Shown: positions 53,209 to 64,000 of the stretch, in pieces
How the letters are laid out: each line of letters begins with the position of its first letter
How positions within the stretch are numbered: the first letter of the stretch is position 1
Source of the DNA: Furcasterigmium furcatum
Taxonomy: Eukaryota > Ascomycota > Sordariomycetes > Glomerellales > Plectosphaerellaceae
Direction: 5' to 3'
DNA: 64,000 bases
Assembly (NCBI GenBank): GCA_001599815.1
Contig: BCIA01000002.1
Location: forward strand, 1,123,831-1,187,830
Translations under genes and position numbers: made by a program
Notes under the pieces: model-generated
What the model was told of the DNA's origin: nothing
Databases searched by the model: none
What the model saw: the letters and a program-made list of their open reading frames with translations, nothing else

Positions 53209-53557
53209 ATGGCCGGGGACAAAACTCCCACCGTGGGCACGCTCGAAAAGCCAGAGGACCTGCAGGGTCTGCTGCGTGCAGACCGCGGCGACGACTGCAC
53301 CTCGTGCCGCGTGATTGGTATGTGCCGTCTCTTCCGCCTCCCCTTGCCAGTCCACTTCTGATCTTGCGACAACAGGAGGCGGCGCTTTTATCGCCCTCGC
53401 CGGATACAACTACTTCTCGGGCATGGGCCATCTCGAGAGGCAACGGGCGGCGATCCTGCAGAGCAAGTCGCTTTTCGGCATGAGGAGTCGCAAGGTTGGA
53501 GTGGCCAGCATCTCCATCGGCCTGGCATACCTCGGAATCTGGAGGTTATTCCGATGA
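53209..53557 (+). CDS. DMAC1-like small membrane protein (DUF4536 type)
   Basis: Small predicted mitochondrial membrane protein, 96 residues. Exon 1 is 53209-53317, the 58-nt intron is 53318-53375 (GTATGT to AACAG), and exon 2 is 53376-53557. The family block DDCTSCRVIGGGAFIALAGY is formed across the splice junction, with the conserved C-x2-C pair. A first membrane segment follows (GGAFIALAGYNYF) and a second lies near the C terminus (VASISIGLAYLGIWRLF). The two-segment layout and CxxC resemble distal-membrane-arm assembly protein 1 of respiratory complex I. I infer but cannot prove that role. It shares a 273-bp divergent promoter with AP-3 mu. Confidence 0.8.
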
Positions 53558-54248
53558 AGAACTATGAGAAATCTGGGGGACAACTCTACTCGACCTATTT
53601 ATTATCTGGCGCATGCCAGGATATCGAAGGGGACACTCCGCGCCATGACTGGTAGCTCTCGAGGATTCTGGGTTCACCTCAGCCTGTGGCGCGCAGCCAA
53701 ACAGCAGCGGGTGGCTTCAGAAGAGGGCCTCGAACCTGCTCTTCTGTACTATTGACCGCGTTTGAAGGGCGCAGGCAACCGCAGAGCCCCTCCCATTCGA
53801 GCTCCTAGGTGTACTCTGTGTGGGACGAGCCTGATGGGACGCTCAGGGTAGTCCTAGCATGACTACGCGCTTTTGTAAAATCAATTGTAAAACTAAAGAC
53901 TAATGAATGTGCCATCGATTATTAAACATTTTCTTTATCTTTTCCTTGTGAAATTCCAGTCCTGGGCGCAGCATGGAGCTAAGTCGTGGGAGACTGACCG
54001 AAGCTCTTGTACGGCGATCCCAGTGAACTGGAGTTATAGTGGGCTTCGGTGAGTCGCCGGTGAACTCGAAAATCTTCACTCAAACAACTTCCTCGCCCAA
54101 GCTCATAACTCCAGAAACCACAACAACATAACACGCCACCGATTCCCAACTTCTCATTTACCACAGAACTGAGACCAGTGGAACTTGAGACTGAATCAAC
54201 CGTTGATAAGCGCCTACAACCCGGCAGACTCTGCCTCCCAGTCCCGCC
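53558..54248. other. Intergenic region between DMAC1-like gene and RRP4
   Basis: 691 bp, AT-rich near 53880-53960. A B-box-like sequence near 53718 on the minus strand lacks a fitting stem and A box. No gene is called. Confidence 0.4.
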
Positions 54249-55373
54249 ATGCCCATCACAATCCTTGCACCCAGATCCGTGAGGCAACCAGCTCAGCGAA
54301 GACGGGACCCCCTGCGCGAAGCCGACTCCGACTCCGACTCCGATGGTGGAGGCGTCGATCTGGACGGCGATGTGTCCATGTCGAGACCCTCCAAGCGTGC
54401 ACGAAGCGGCGGAAATCATGAGATCGTCACACCCGGCGAAGTCATCACGGACGACCCTCAGTGGATGAGGCAAGAACACACCCCTATTCACTTCCTGTGA
54501 TATATTTCTACAGATTCCCGAAACTAACACACTCACAGAGGCCACGGCACATACGTCAGCAACGAAGACGCCGCCATCGTCTCCTCCGTCGCCGGCACCG
54601 TCACCCGCACAAACAAGCTGCTCTCCGTCCGCCCCCTCCGGGCCCGCTACACCCCGGAGATCGGCGACCTCGTCGTCGGCCGCATCGTCGAGGTCCAGCC
54701 CAAGCGCTGGCGCGTCGACGTCGGCGCCTCCCAGCTCGCCACCCTCCAGATCTCCGCCATCAACCTCCCCGGCGGCATCCTGCGCAAGCGCACAGACACG
54801 GACGAGCTGCAGATCCGCTCCTTCTTCGCCGAGGGCGACCTCCTCGTCGCCGAGGTCCAGACCCTCCACGAGCAGGGCGGCGCGAGCCTGCACACCCGCA
54901 GCTTGCGGTACGGCAAGCTCCGCAACGGCGTCTTCTGCGCCGTCAGCGGCATCGGCGGCGGCGGCGGCGGCGTCGTCCGCGCGAAGAGGCAGAGCTGGAC
55001 GATGGAGGCCGCCAACGGCGCCGGCGTTGTGGAGGTCACGCTCGGCGTGAACGGGTACATCTGGATCAGCAAGCATTCCGAGGAGGCGCAGGAGGCTGTC
55101 GGTCTGAACCGCATGGAGGAGAGCGTCAGCGCGAACGTGTACTCGAGCCAGAACGACTTCATCGAGCCTGCGACTATGCGGGAGCTTGCCAGGATACGCA
55201 GCGTCGTCATGGCCCTGGTGCAGTATGGCCTGAAGGTCGACGAGGACAGGGTCACGAACGGCTACCGCGTGGCTGTGGAGATCGGCCGTGAGAGCCACGA
55301 TGATGACATGTACCTGGGCGGGGAGAACGGCAGAAGGTTGGCCGCTGCTCTCGTGGCGCGGGAGGATGACTAG
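54249..55373 (+). CDS. RRP4: RNA exosome cap subunit Rrp4
   Basis: RNA-binding cap protein of the nuclear and cytoplasmic 3'-5' exosome. Exon 1 is 54249-54469, the intron is 54470-54538 with a GC donor (AG|GCAAGA) and CTCACAG acceptor, and exon 2 is 54539-55373, giving 351 residues. The N-terminal segment has an acidic Ser/Asp run, then the family block IVTPGEVITDDPQWMRGHGT formed across the splice. The S1 domain follows (RYTPEIGDLVVGRIVEVQPK, WRVDVGASQLATLQISAINL). The KH-type region has VEVTLGVNGYIWISK near 255. The glycine run GIGGGGGGVV near 235 is an extension in a loop. The ending is family-like with an acidic, species-specific tail. Confidence 0.95.
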
Positions 55374-55600
55374 CATCACGTATGTATTACAACTGAGCGT
55401 GGCGGGCTGGTTTATTAGAAGCATTGAAGAGACTGGATGGCAGACATTGGTTGCCTGAGTCTCCTCATAAGTCAGTTGATCATCACAAAATCCGCGTTCA
55501 CGCAGCCACCGGCCCGTTTGCTGCACGCGAAGCCTTCGCATGATATTGTATTTGGAAGAATTATACGCGCTGTGATGGTATCATATCCCGTTATATGAGC

Positions 55601-56688
55601 CTAGTTGGCGACCAAATCCGCGCCAGCAAAATATCCCTTGTTCTCGATAACACCCCGGTTCTTCACAAATGCCGTGTACTTGACCACCCATTCTGGCACC
55701 AGATCTCCGTCCAGCCCTCCGTGACCCTCGGCAGGGTCAGAAAGGACGCCGGCGCCCTGGAACCCTTGGCCGAGAAGCTCCCTCAGCGTGCCCTTGGGCA
55801 GGATGTCTGTGCAGTCTGTGTGGACGAGAAGCTCGATTCCCTCAGCCTTGGCGAGCTTGATGAGCGGCGGCGGCACGCTGCAGCAGTCTCGGATGTTGAT
55901 CTGGTCCACTGCCGGTCGCACGTCCACCCTCTTGAGGAAGTTGGACAACTTCTCTGTTCCAAACTCCGAGATGCCGAGCGCCCCGACGATGCCCCGCTTC
56001 TGAAGTTCCTCCAGAACGGCCCATGTTGCCACCTCCGTCTCGACATTGCCCTGCGTCGCGTTGCGCTTGTCGGCTTCGTACTCGCAGTCGCCCTCGAAGG
56101 ACATTCCCGGGAAACTGGCAATGAGGAGGTCGATATGCTCAACACCGAGTTCTCTCCGAACGAGGGTCAGTGCCTCCTCGATGTAGCGGGCTCGATCGGC
56201 GACGGGCGCCGAGGGCAGGAAGAAGAGCTTGGCGGTGATATCGTAATTGGAGGCTTCTTCAGCGAGGCCGGCCAGGGACCAGTCGACGCGGGGGATGTAG
56301 CGAGTGTTGTTCTCCTCGGACGTCCAGACGTCAAGCCTCGGCCGGGAGTGCGACTGGCCATTCAGCCCGTTGCCATTGAGAGTCGCATGGCCGTCGCCAT
56401 TGGGTTCGGGGGTATCTTCGTTCGAATAATCCTGCTGCGCGGCGAGAAAGTTGCTTCGGAGGGAGTTGGTGAGTTCGAGGTTGGATCTGTAGGACCCCGG
56501 TTTGCGGATGATGGATGGGCCGCCCGAGACAATGTTCCTGGAGAAAAGAGGAAGCCAATCAGCACTTGTTCGCACGAACAACCTGCACAGAGGGTGGCGA
56601 TATACGAGACGCAGACCCTGCGGCTCTAAATGCGAGTCCCTGAAATCAGGCTCTTCACTCACCCGGTTGAGAGGATTAGCTTTGTCAT
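55601..56688 (-). CDS. Glutamate-cysteine ligase modifier subunit-like (aldo-keto reductase fold)
   Basis: Probable regulatory subunit of glutamate-cysteine ligase, the first enzyme of glutathione synthesis. Exon 1 is only 56688-56663 (MTKLILST plus two bases), the intron is 56662-56538 (125 nt), and exon 2 is 56537-55601, giving 320 residues. The start MTKLILSTGNIVSGGPSIIR is recognisably of the GCLM type. The aldo-keto reductase barrel is seen in YIEEALTLVRRELGVEHIDL, KRGIVGALGISEFGTEKLSN, AVDQINIRDCCSVPPPLIKL and ELLVHTDCTDILPKGTLREL. An Asn/Gly-rich insertion lies at about residues 45-65. A true GCLM has no oxidoreductase activity; a divergent reductase is the alternative. It converges on RRP4 with 227 bp between them. 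Confidence 0.78.
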
Positions 56689-57682
56689 GACGGGCAATGG
56701 CAGCCAGCGACCAGGCCTGAACGGGATAGGATGTAAGCGGTAGGGTCGTCCGGGATGTCGAGAGCGCTGGTTGTCTGTCGGACAGTAGTCGAAACGTCTT
56801 TAGGTTGGAGGATTGCGCAATAAGGCAACCCGACGACTCGGACCGAAGGAGGAATTGGAGAGAAAATAGAGGGCGGCAAAGAAAGATACCCCAACGACAG
56901 ACCAAGCGTGTGCCTTCGAACCTAGCGATGGGTAGTCGACAGTGGAGAGGCGATCAGAGGATTAATAATGCGGATCCAAAATGAAGCGGTCGTCGACACC
57001 GAGAGTCGGGATCCCAAAGGCCGGGCGCTGAAGATGAACCAGGGAAGACTATCACGGGTTCTGCAAGTCCAGAGGGAGACATGTAGCGTTCTCACAAGCG
57101 CCACGGCAAACAAGACGGCATCTTTTGTGTCATCGATTCTTGCCAGTCGCGCTTTCCCTCCACGCGCGAGACCCGACTTTCCCTCGATGCCCCTCCATCC
57201 ACGAACAGCCATCTCACGGCGCCATCCTCGGGGCGCGGGGAGCCCTGAATCACGTCAAAGGCCCTGAAGCCGAGAGCGGCTCAGGGACCTTCCAGGCGGG
57301 GGCTCCTGCATTTGCAGATTATGGCGCACCACCCCCACTGCCCGAGAGCCTATGAGAGCGCTGTCCCTCCCACACCCCACCTTCCAATAGACCCCGCATC
57401 ACGCACCTCTCAAGAATCACGGGCAGGTGCTTCGGACGCTCTGGCCACCTCAGCTTTGGCACCTCGACAGGCAGCTGCTGACACATGGAACAGCCCCTCG
57501 TCACCAACCACAGTCCGACACACGACGAAATTGGCTGGACCTGACCAGCATCAATTCTTGCTCGCCAGATCCACCGACAAGCTGAACACCTGCGCAAACC
57601 CTCACAACTCCACGCGCTCGTCTCCGACCACATCCACCCTCCCCTCACAACCTGGTGTTGTGATGTGAAAGCATCGCCCATC
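56689..57682. promoter_or_regulatory. Divergent region, GCLM-like gene and APS1
   Basis: 994 bp between divergent start codons. Right half is C/A-rich leader-like sequence. No gene is called. Confidence 0.4.
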
Positions 57683-58478
57683 ATGGCCATCCAGTATGCA
57701 CAACCCCTGCCGTGGTCTCGCCAACGTGTTGTCTCGGGGATCCTTGGCTAAGGGATGCGAACAGATATCTCATCCTCCTCTCCCGACAGGGCAAAGTGGT
57801 ATGTTCCCAACTACCGTCCTGCCTCTTCTAGGTCTATTCTGGAAGCAAAATCTGACCGATGCTTCGTAGCGCCTGGCAAAATGGTTCACCACCCTGTCGC
57901 CCAAGGAGAAGGCCAAGATCGTCAAGGACGTCTCCCAGCTTGTCCTCGCCCGCCGAACCCGCATGTGCAACTTTCTTGAATACAAGGGTACTGTAGCGTC
58001 CCATCCCTCCCTCACCTTACTTGCCGTGACGTTGCTGATGGATGGGCCCCCAGATTCGAAGATCGTGTACCGGAGATATGCGTCCCTCTTCTTCATCGCC
58101 GGCGCCGACTCAGAGGACAACGAGCTGATCACCCTCGAGATCATCCACCGATACGTCGAGCAGATGGACAAGTATTACGGCAACGTGTGCGAGCTTGATA
58201 TCATTTTCTCCTTCACCAAAGCCTACTACATCCTCGACGAGCTCCTGCTGGCAGGCGAGCTGCAGGAGAGCAGCAAGAAGAACGTGCTGCGGTGCATCTC
58301 GCAGCAAGACGCGCTAGAAGACATGGAGGTACGTGTATTCCGTGTTGTTGTCTTTCCAGGGTCTCGTGGCCTCTTGAACATATCTGTCCGATCTATACCC
58401 TCGGTCGCATATCTTGACCCTCTTCCAAACTGACATATCCCCTTGAAGGTCGAGGACGAGGTGACTCGTATCATGTAA
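57683..58478 (+). CDS. APS1: AP-1 complex sigma subunit
   Basis: Small chain of the clathrin adaptor AP-1, acting at the trans-Golgi network and endosomes. Five exons: 57683-57693 (11 nt), 57765-57798, 57870-57987, 58054-58328 and 58449-58478, giving 155 residues, the standard sigma length. The joined product begins MAIQYLILLSRQGKVRLAKW, followed by TLSPKEKAKIVKDVSQLVLA, RRTRMCNFLEYK, KIVYRRYASLFFIAG and ELITLEIIHRYVEQMDKYYG. The CELDIIFSFTKAYYILDELL and EDEVTRIM endings complete the longin fold. RLAKWF and NFLEYK favour AP-1 over AP-2 sigma. The 11-nt first exon was found by frame and splice logic, not by an open frame. Confidence 0.95.
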
Positions 58479-60357
58479 CATTATACGAGTTGTAACACGC
58501 ACATACCTCGGCGATGGCGCCCCCCATTCACCATTTGCCGCGCGCACCTTGACCCCCAGGGTCGACATTATCCGTATCCCATCCGCCTCGCCAGCGAGCA
58601 GGAGACATTTGGTTCGTGGTGTTGTGGTTTGGCTAACGGGCGCTGGCGCATGGTACAGGATGAGGAAAACCTCCACCGGGCCTTGAAGGATTCGGGCTTT
58701 CTTTGAGAAGCCGCCGCACATACAACGACACACCCGCGCGACCCGATCTACAACAGCGCCGAGAGTCTTGACGAGCGCGAGAACTGGCCCGAGGAGAACA
58801 CCAGCCAACGTGATGGCCGAGATGGACCGGCTCCGTTGGGATATGTGCATAGATCTTGAGGGCGGAAAACCGCCCTCTTCATGAAGCAAGAGAAAGGACA
58901 TTACTGGGTTAGTTTGGGTCGATAGACTGCGCACCCTTCTGGCTCTCGACCTGTGGTCAGACTAGGTTTGGTGGCTGTGTTGTACGACGCGAGCAGGGCC
59001 GGACGCCTCTCCTGGGGGAGCGGATCCCTTGTTCGTCAGCGCAACTGGCCAGATCCCATTCCGACTCGACCCGGCGGGACAGAGCCGAGAAGGGAGCACC
59101 TCAGGACAGGCATGGCAGCGAGACGTCATTCGGAGATGGTCGCTGTTTTGCAATAATCGATACGATGCCATGATTGAAACACGGGTCTCCGCGACTGGCA
59201 TTATTCCTGTCAACTGTCACACGTCTTGTCGCCAGAGCTCGTCGCGGTGTCGGCCTAGAACGGCCGCTCGTGGCAGCATGACGACGTCTCATTCGCCTGG
59301 GGGGGTTCTGTTGCACTGATCAGCAACCTCAGCTTCCCAGGTTTAGCGTCCCCAGACACTGACCCCCAGCGACGCCCACCTCTCCCAGAGAGCCATCCGA
59401 CTGGTTCACTCCACTGTCCGCTTTTGGGGGGGAGGCCCCCGCAAATCCGGCGCGGTGCAGTCGCACTCCGTCAGATGGTGCGTGCCGGGTTGCGTCAGGC
59501 AGTGGCCCCCGGCCTGCCGGCTTGGTCTGGTCCAGGAGAGGGAAGCACCTGGTCCCCCCAACTCCCGTCCTGTTGTCTCACGGTCGCTAGGTCTCAGCTG
59601 TAGGCGGCCTATCTGCTGAACGCAACAGCGGAACCCGAGAACCAGCGCTGCCAACTTCCCGAACCATTTATCTCATCCGCTCCCCCCGCTCCGGCGACCT
59701 CTCTCTTGTTGCCGAAGCAGGCTACGATCCTCCCCCCGTTTGCGACAACCAACTCGACCATCACGACATCCCCAACAACGCTTTCTCCGAGTTATGCCTA
59801 TCGGCCAGATGACCTGCTAGGCGCATCGCGTCTAGTCGTTCCGCAACCCAGCTGATCTTCAGGGTCGAACCACATCTTCACGCGTTACCTCATCCACCCC
59901 AGTCCGTCATTGGACTCAACCCACGATCACATCACAGCGCTCTGGCCAGCCTACTCCTTCCCGTCCTCGACAACAACCAAGCGTCGAGCACTGCTCCTTC
60001 TGTCGCCGTGCGTGAACGAATCGCGCCTGTCTCTTTGCGTGCGATCAAGGCGCGCGCCCTCCTTCCACCTTTGAGCCCGCTTCTTGCCTTGTCTGTGGCA
60101 GCGCACCCGCCTCCAAGGCATCAAACCGACTGAGAGATTACTTCTCAGGCAGCCGATAATCGACTTCTTTGCCGGATTAAACCCATCCATCAATCCTCCA
60201 ACTGCTTCCCAGGTTTCCCATCGAATCCGGGACATCTCCAAGCCACCGCGCGCAACAGTCCAGGTGACATCCACAGCTGACTGTCCCCCCTTATCTCCGG
60301 TTTCGCTCCAACCACAACACCCGCGACAACGTCAATTCTGACCACTCCAACGCTGCA
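58479..60357. other. Intergenic region between APS1 and MAF1
   Basis: 1.9 kb. The right half (about 59650-60357) is pyrimidine/CA-rich and looks like a long MAF1 leader. A G-run/C-run lies near 59422-59440. No gene was recognised. Confidence 0.4.
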
Positions 60358-61439
60358 ATGAAGGTGCGTCGCAATGCTCAGAACCCCTCCAACCCGCGAC
60401 TCTCGTGCTAACGTCGTCTTTGCAGTACTTACCGCTTCAAGACTTCGACGCCGTCACGGGCGCGTTGAACTTCAACACGCCCGATTGCAACGTTACGGGC
60501 GGCTGCGATCTGTACACAACCAAGTCGACTGGTTCCGACAAGAAACTGTACAAGACAATCGACAAAGATCTCAACTCCCAACATGAGGCGCTGCTGAAGC
60601 TCGGCGCGAGCCTGTCACCGCCGGATCGGGAAGCGATGATGGCAACGTCACCGAGCATGCAGCTCTTCTCGCATTCCAGTCCCTTCGGCCCTCTGTCCGA
60701 ATTGTCGAGTCGACGCACGTTTGCCTACCTCATCGCGACGCTCAACGCGAGTCACCAGCACTACGACTTCTCCCATGTTCTGCGACCCGGCGACTTCAAG
60801 CGCGAGAGGAATCTGCGGAAGGTCATGGGCAACCTGGACTCGATCCTGCAAAATGTGCGACCGCATCCCGATGCGGAGCCTGGTGACGCGGACTCCCTGT
60901 CGCCCGCGAACCCAGTATGGGGTCCCAAGTGCTGGGCCGTCATCAATAAGGAGATGCGGCTCAACGAGTGTACCATCTTCAGCTACAACCCGGAGAATGA
61001 TCCGTTCGAAGAGGACGAGTCGGCCATCTGGGCGAGCCACTATTTCTTTTTCAACCGGAGCCTGAAGAGGGTGGCGTACCTCTATGTCCGCGTGGTGCCG
61101 GTCGTCTCCTCTCAGTCACCGAACCTGCGGCCGATGCACCCCGGCCTGAAGAGACCTCGGAGTCTTCACTACGATTCACTGAGCGCTAACAAGCGCGCCA
61201 AATACTGGCTCGGCGATCGCGATGCCGAACTTGTCGCGCCCTACGATGACGATGAGGACCACAGCGATGGTTTCCTCTGGAATCGAGGCGCCGACGGTGA
61301 CTTGGTGGCGTTTGCCGATGGCGACTTCACGGATGATCGTCTCTATGAAGAAGACGAAGAGGAGGACGACGAGTCCGATTACCACAAGAGCCCCGTGAGG
61401 GGCATGAGCGAGGATGTCGTTGCGCATATGGAGATCTGA
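60358..61439 (+). CDS. MAF1: RNA polymerase III repressor Maf1
   Basis: Nutrient- and stress-regulated repressor of RNA polymerase III, controlled by TOR/PKA/CK2-type phosphorylation. Exon 1 is 60358-60363, coding only Met-Lys. The 62-nt intron is 60364-60425 (GTGCGT to TTGCAG) and exon 2 is 60426-61439, giving 339 residues. The joined start MKYLPLQDFDAVTGALNF is the hallmark of the family. DCNVTGGCDLYTTKSTGSDK is the following A-box region. The C-terminal B/C boxes are visible in YDFSHVLRPGDFKRERNLRK, VWGPKCWAVINKEMRLNECT and IFSYNPENDPFEED. A roughly 90-residue acidic tail (EEDEEEDDESDY) follows. A basic patch (LKRPRSLHYDSLSANKRAKY) could serve for nuclear import. Confidence 0.96.
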
Positions 61440-62355
61440 GAAGACTCCGCGCGCCTTTTCTTTTCCCTCCTGGTTCAGGACGCCGTTTTCACTGATTTCT
61501 TCCTTTCTCGTTCTATACGCTAGTTTTGCTTGCTTTCCATCCGTCTTCTCCTTTTCGATACGGCCATCAACTGGCCACCTGAGGTTTCTTTCGGCATGTG
61601 TATTACAATGGAGACGGACGAGGAGTTTTGACGGACGACGTCACGGCAGGAGCATATGATACCCCTTTCTTTCCGGGCCGGGTGGCGCTGGCTTTGGATG
61701 CCAGGGGCATTATCATGAGGGTATCCCGGCACGAGGGGACACTGGAGGTACATACACACGAGGACGGGGCAAGGTACCCGAGCATGGAGTTTGGGAATTT
61801 GACGGCCTTGGGTGGGCAGGCCTTGAGAGGGTTAAACTTGGGTTTCACGGCCGGTGGGAGCGGTCCGGACCATGATACCTCTCTGCTATCTCAGCAGTTG
61901 CTACTTGACGGGAGTTTGATTATGATACCGCTATCTACGCTATTGCTTGCAAACTTAGTATGATCAGACTCGGCGTCTTCTTTGGCCCGAGCATATGAAA
62001 CAGACACGAAGTTCCCAAGCCAATGCCAACATTGATGAAGCAACGGGTTGAATGCGCTCGCTGGTGTCCTTAGTCAGCTCCGAGTGAGGTGGACCGGGCG
62101 TGTAACGTCATCCAGGCCCCGCACGAGCTCCGGTGCCTTGAGCAGTGCCCCTGTCGGTTGCTATTTGCTACCCCGCCAACCCCTGATCGCGTCCTCCTCT
62201 TGACCAGGAACCTGTTCTGACATGAAACCTCAGCCACGACTGCTGCCTCAGCCAGACAGACAGATACAAGGAGACTTGGGCCCCGAACATTGAGACTGCT
62301 TCTCCTCCAACCATAGGCTTTGTGCCCCTCGATTAAGCACCAGGAACCAGCAATC
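61440..62355. other. Intergenic region between MAF1 and AIP1
   Basis: 916 bp. The T-rich stretch at about 61440-61600 is probable MAF1 3' UTR; the right end is the AIP1 upstream region. A 121-codon plus frame at about 61598-61963 looks like chance. Confidence 0.4.
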
Positions 62356-64000
62356 ATGTCGCTGAAGATCGAGAAGATCCTCGCTCCGGCCCCCGCCATT
62401 AACGCTCTGGGCAACGACGAAGGCCTGCAGCCCACGCCGCTGTCCGTCGACCCAAAGGGCGAACGGATAGCCTATGCTGTATGATATACTCGAGAGTGCT
62501 GGCCGTGTTGTGTCTGACCAAAACCTTTCTAGTCTGGCAAGTCCATCTTCGTCCGATCCATCGACAACCCCTCCGTCAGCAAGCAGTATACCGGCCACAA
62601 GAACCAGACCACGACTGTCGCCCGATTCTCTCCGAGCGGCTTCTATATTGCCAGCGGAGACAGGGCCGGCAACGTCCGCGTCTGGGACTCGATCGAGGCC
62701 GAGAACACGAAGGGCGAGTATGCCATTATCTCTGGCCCGATCAAGGACATTGCCTGGGACGGCGACTCCCAGCGCATTATTGCTGTGGGAAAGGGCAGCC
62801 AGCGCTTCGGCGCATGCATTACTGCGGACAGTGGCAACTCGGTCGGCGAGATCAGTGGCCACTCCAAGGCCATCAACTCGGTCGCCCTGCGCCAGCAGCG
62901 GCCGCTGCGGGCGGCTACGGTCTCCGATGACAGCGCCATGTGCTTCTTCCACGGTGCGCCGTTCAAGTTCAACTCGAAGCAGGGCGACACCCATACCAAC
63001 TTCATCTACGGCACCGCTTTCTCTCCCGACGGAAACCACCTTGTCACGGTTGGCGCGGACCGCCGCATCCAGCTCTACGATGGAAAGACGGGCGAGCCGA
63101 CGGTGAAGATCAGCGACGGCGAGCACAAGGGCAGCATCCTGGCGGTGTCATGGGCGAAGGACAGCCAGACCTTCGTCACTGCCAGCACAGACGGCACGGT
63201 CAAGCTCTGGGGTCTGGAGCCTGGCAACGCGAAGCACACGTGGGAGCTGGGCAGCCAGCAGTTTGGAGTGGTGTATGCCAATGGCAGGAGCGACGGCCTG
63301 ATCATCAGCATCAACAAGGAGGGAGACCTCCTCTACCTGTACCCGGGCAGCACAGGGGCGGGCAAGGTGGTGCAGGGACACAACAAGAGCGTTACCGCCA
63401 TGAGCCCCGCTTCCGATGGCAGCGGCCAGACGCTCTTCACCGGCAGCTTCGACGGCCGCGTTTGCAAGTGGGATGTTGCAAGCGGCACGAGCTCTACCGT
63501 GGGAGGTGAGGGCCACACGAACCAGGTCAGCCAGATAATCGGAGGCAGTGGCCAGACATACAGTGTTGGCTGGGATGACAAGCTGCGCACGATCGACGAG
63601 GCGTCTGGCACATACTCTGCGAGCCCCGCCTCGCTCTCGTCCCAGCCCCAAGGTGTTGCGGTCTCTGGAGGGCGCGCATTCGTGGCCACCATCGACGGCG
63701 TGGACGTCTACGAGGCGGGCAAGCTCGTGTCAGAGAACCGCATCGGCTACACCCCGGGCGCCATCGCCGCCCACGGCTCGACCGTGGCGACCGGCAGCGG
63801 CAGCTCCGTCAAAATCTACTCCACGGACTCGAGCGGCAAGTTGTCCGAGACCAAGTCCCTGGACCGATCGACGCATCCCATCTCGCGCCTGGCCTTCTCC
63901 AACGACGGCAAGTTCCTCGCCGTCGGAAACGAGAACGGCAGCATCGACCCCTACGAGACAAGCTCCTGGGAGGTCGCCGCCAAGTGCGCGGACAGGTGGG
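62356..64000 (+). CDS. AIP1: Actin-interacting protein 1 (WD40), 3' end cut by window edge
   Basis: Cofactor of cofilin that promotes actin-filament disassembly, cytosolic. Exon 1 is 62356-62478, the 54-nt intron is 62479-62532 (GTATGA to TTTCTAG), and exon 2 continues past 64000. About 530 of roughly 600 residues are visible. The start MSLKIEKILAPAPAINALG and the following DPKGERIAYASGKSIFVR are typical. WD repeats are regularly spaced, for example FYIASGDRAGNVRVWDS, IYGTAFSPDGNHLVTVGAD, VSWAKDSQTFVTASTDGTVK and LFTGSFDGRVCKWDV. GHKNQTTTVARFSPSG marks the first propeller. The two seven-bladed propellers of the family would end just beyond the window. A proline replaces the usual hydrophobic residue in GSIDPYET near the end. 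Confidence 0.95.

Noticed and set aside
53710..53740. Possible tRNA (B-box match on the minus strand)
   Set aside because: The flanking bases do not form a T-arm stem and no A box lies at a suitable distance.
61598..61963. 121-codon plus-strand frame after MAF1
   Set aside because: Begins within probable MAF1 3' UTR, lacks an ATG start at its first codon and shows no family features.

Overview
The window is nuclear DNA of a filamentous ascomycete (Pezizomycotina). The GC-rich genes, dense 50-80 nt introns with GTAAGT-like donors and CTRAC branch points, and the filamentous-fungal versions of MIC12, Nup133 and Zn2Cys6 proteins all fit Sordariomycetes best, but the genus cannot be fixed from the sequence. 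I support 23 recognisable protein genes plus two small hypothetical ones. I saw no convincing tRNA, rRNA, CRISPR array or intact transposon. Most annotated genes are conserved housekeeping genes, so this is mainly a core chromosomal region.

Layout. 0-15 kb is dense in RNA and mitochondrial functions: MIC12 (cut by the left edge) diverges from the mitoribosomal gene MRPL8; UTP25 (SSU processome) diverges from eIF3f; then an R3H/SUZ RNA-binding protein, a zinc-knuckle RS-like protein, the spliceosomal Cwf18, and a mitochondrial PPR protein. 15-20 kb holds an accessory-looking MDR oxidoreductase, a possible 73-aa gene, and an unusual Zn2Cys6 DNA-binding protein fused to a maltose-acetyltransferase-like domain. 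About 7.8 kb without a recognisable gene follows (19.8-27.6 kb). 27.6-45.1 kb holds SWC4, a p24 cargo receptor, a YCK-type casein kinase I, a possible small membrane protein, NUP133, the AFG1-like ATPase and TRAPPC2L/Tca17. 45.9-48.7 kb is a Zn2Cys6 factor followed on the same strand by a short-chain dehydrogenase. 49-64 kb returns to core genes: mitochondrial malonyl-CoA:ACP transacylase, AP-3 mu, a DMAC1-like membrane protein, the exosome subunit RRP4, a glutamate-cysteine ligase modifier-like protein, AP-1 sigma, MAF1 and AIP1 (cut by the right edge).

How the genes relate. There is no operon logic. Divergent pairs sharing a short promoter are common: MIC12/MRPL8, UTP25/eIF3f, CWF18/PPR, SWC4/p24, AP-3 mu/DMAC1-like, GCLM-like/AP-1 sigma. 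Several genes act in membrane traffic (p24, YCK kinase, TRAPPC2L, AP-3 mu, AP-1 sigma) and several in mitochondria (MIC12, MRPL8, PPR, AFG1, MCT1, DMAC1-like). The most interesting object is the Zn2Cys6-acetyltransferase fusion. Its catalytic histidine position reads leucine, a stop-free 51-nt intron splits its zinc cluster, and it sits beside the longest gene-free stretch of the window.
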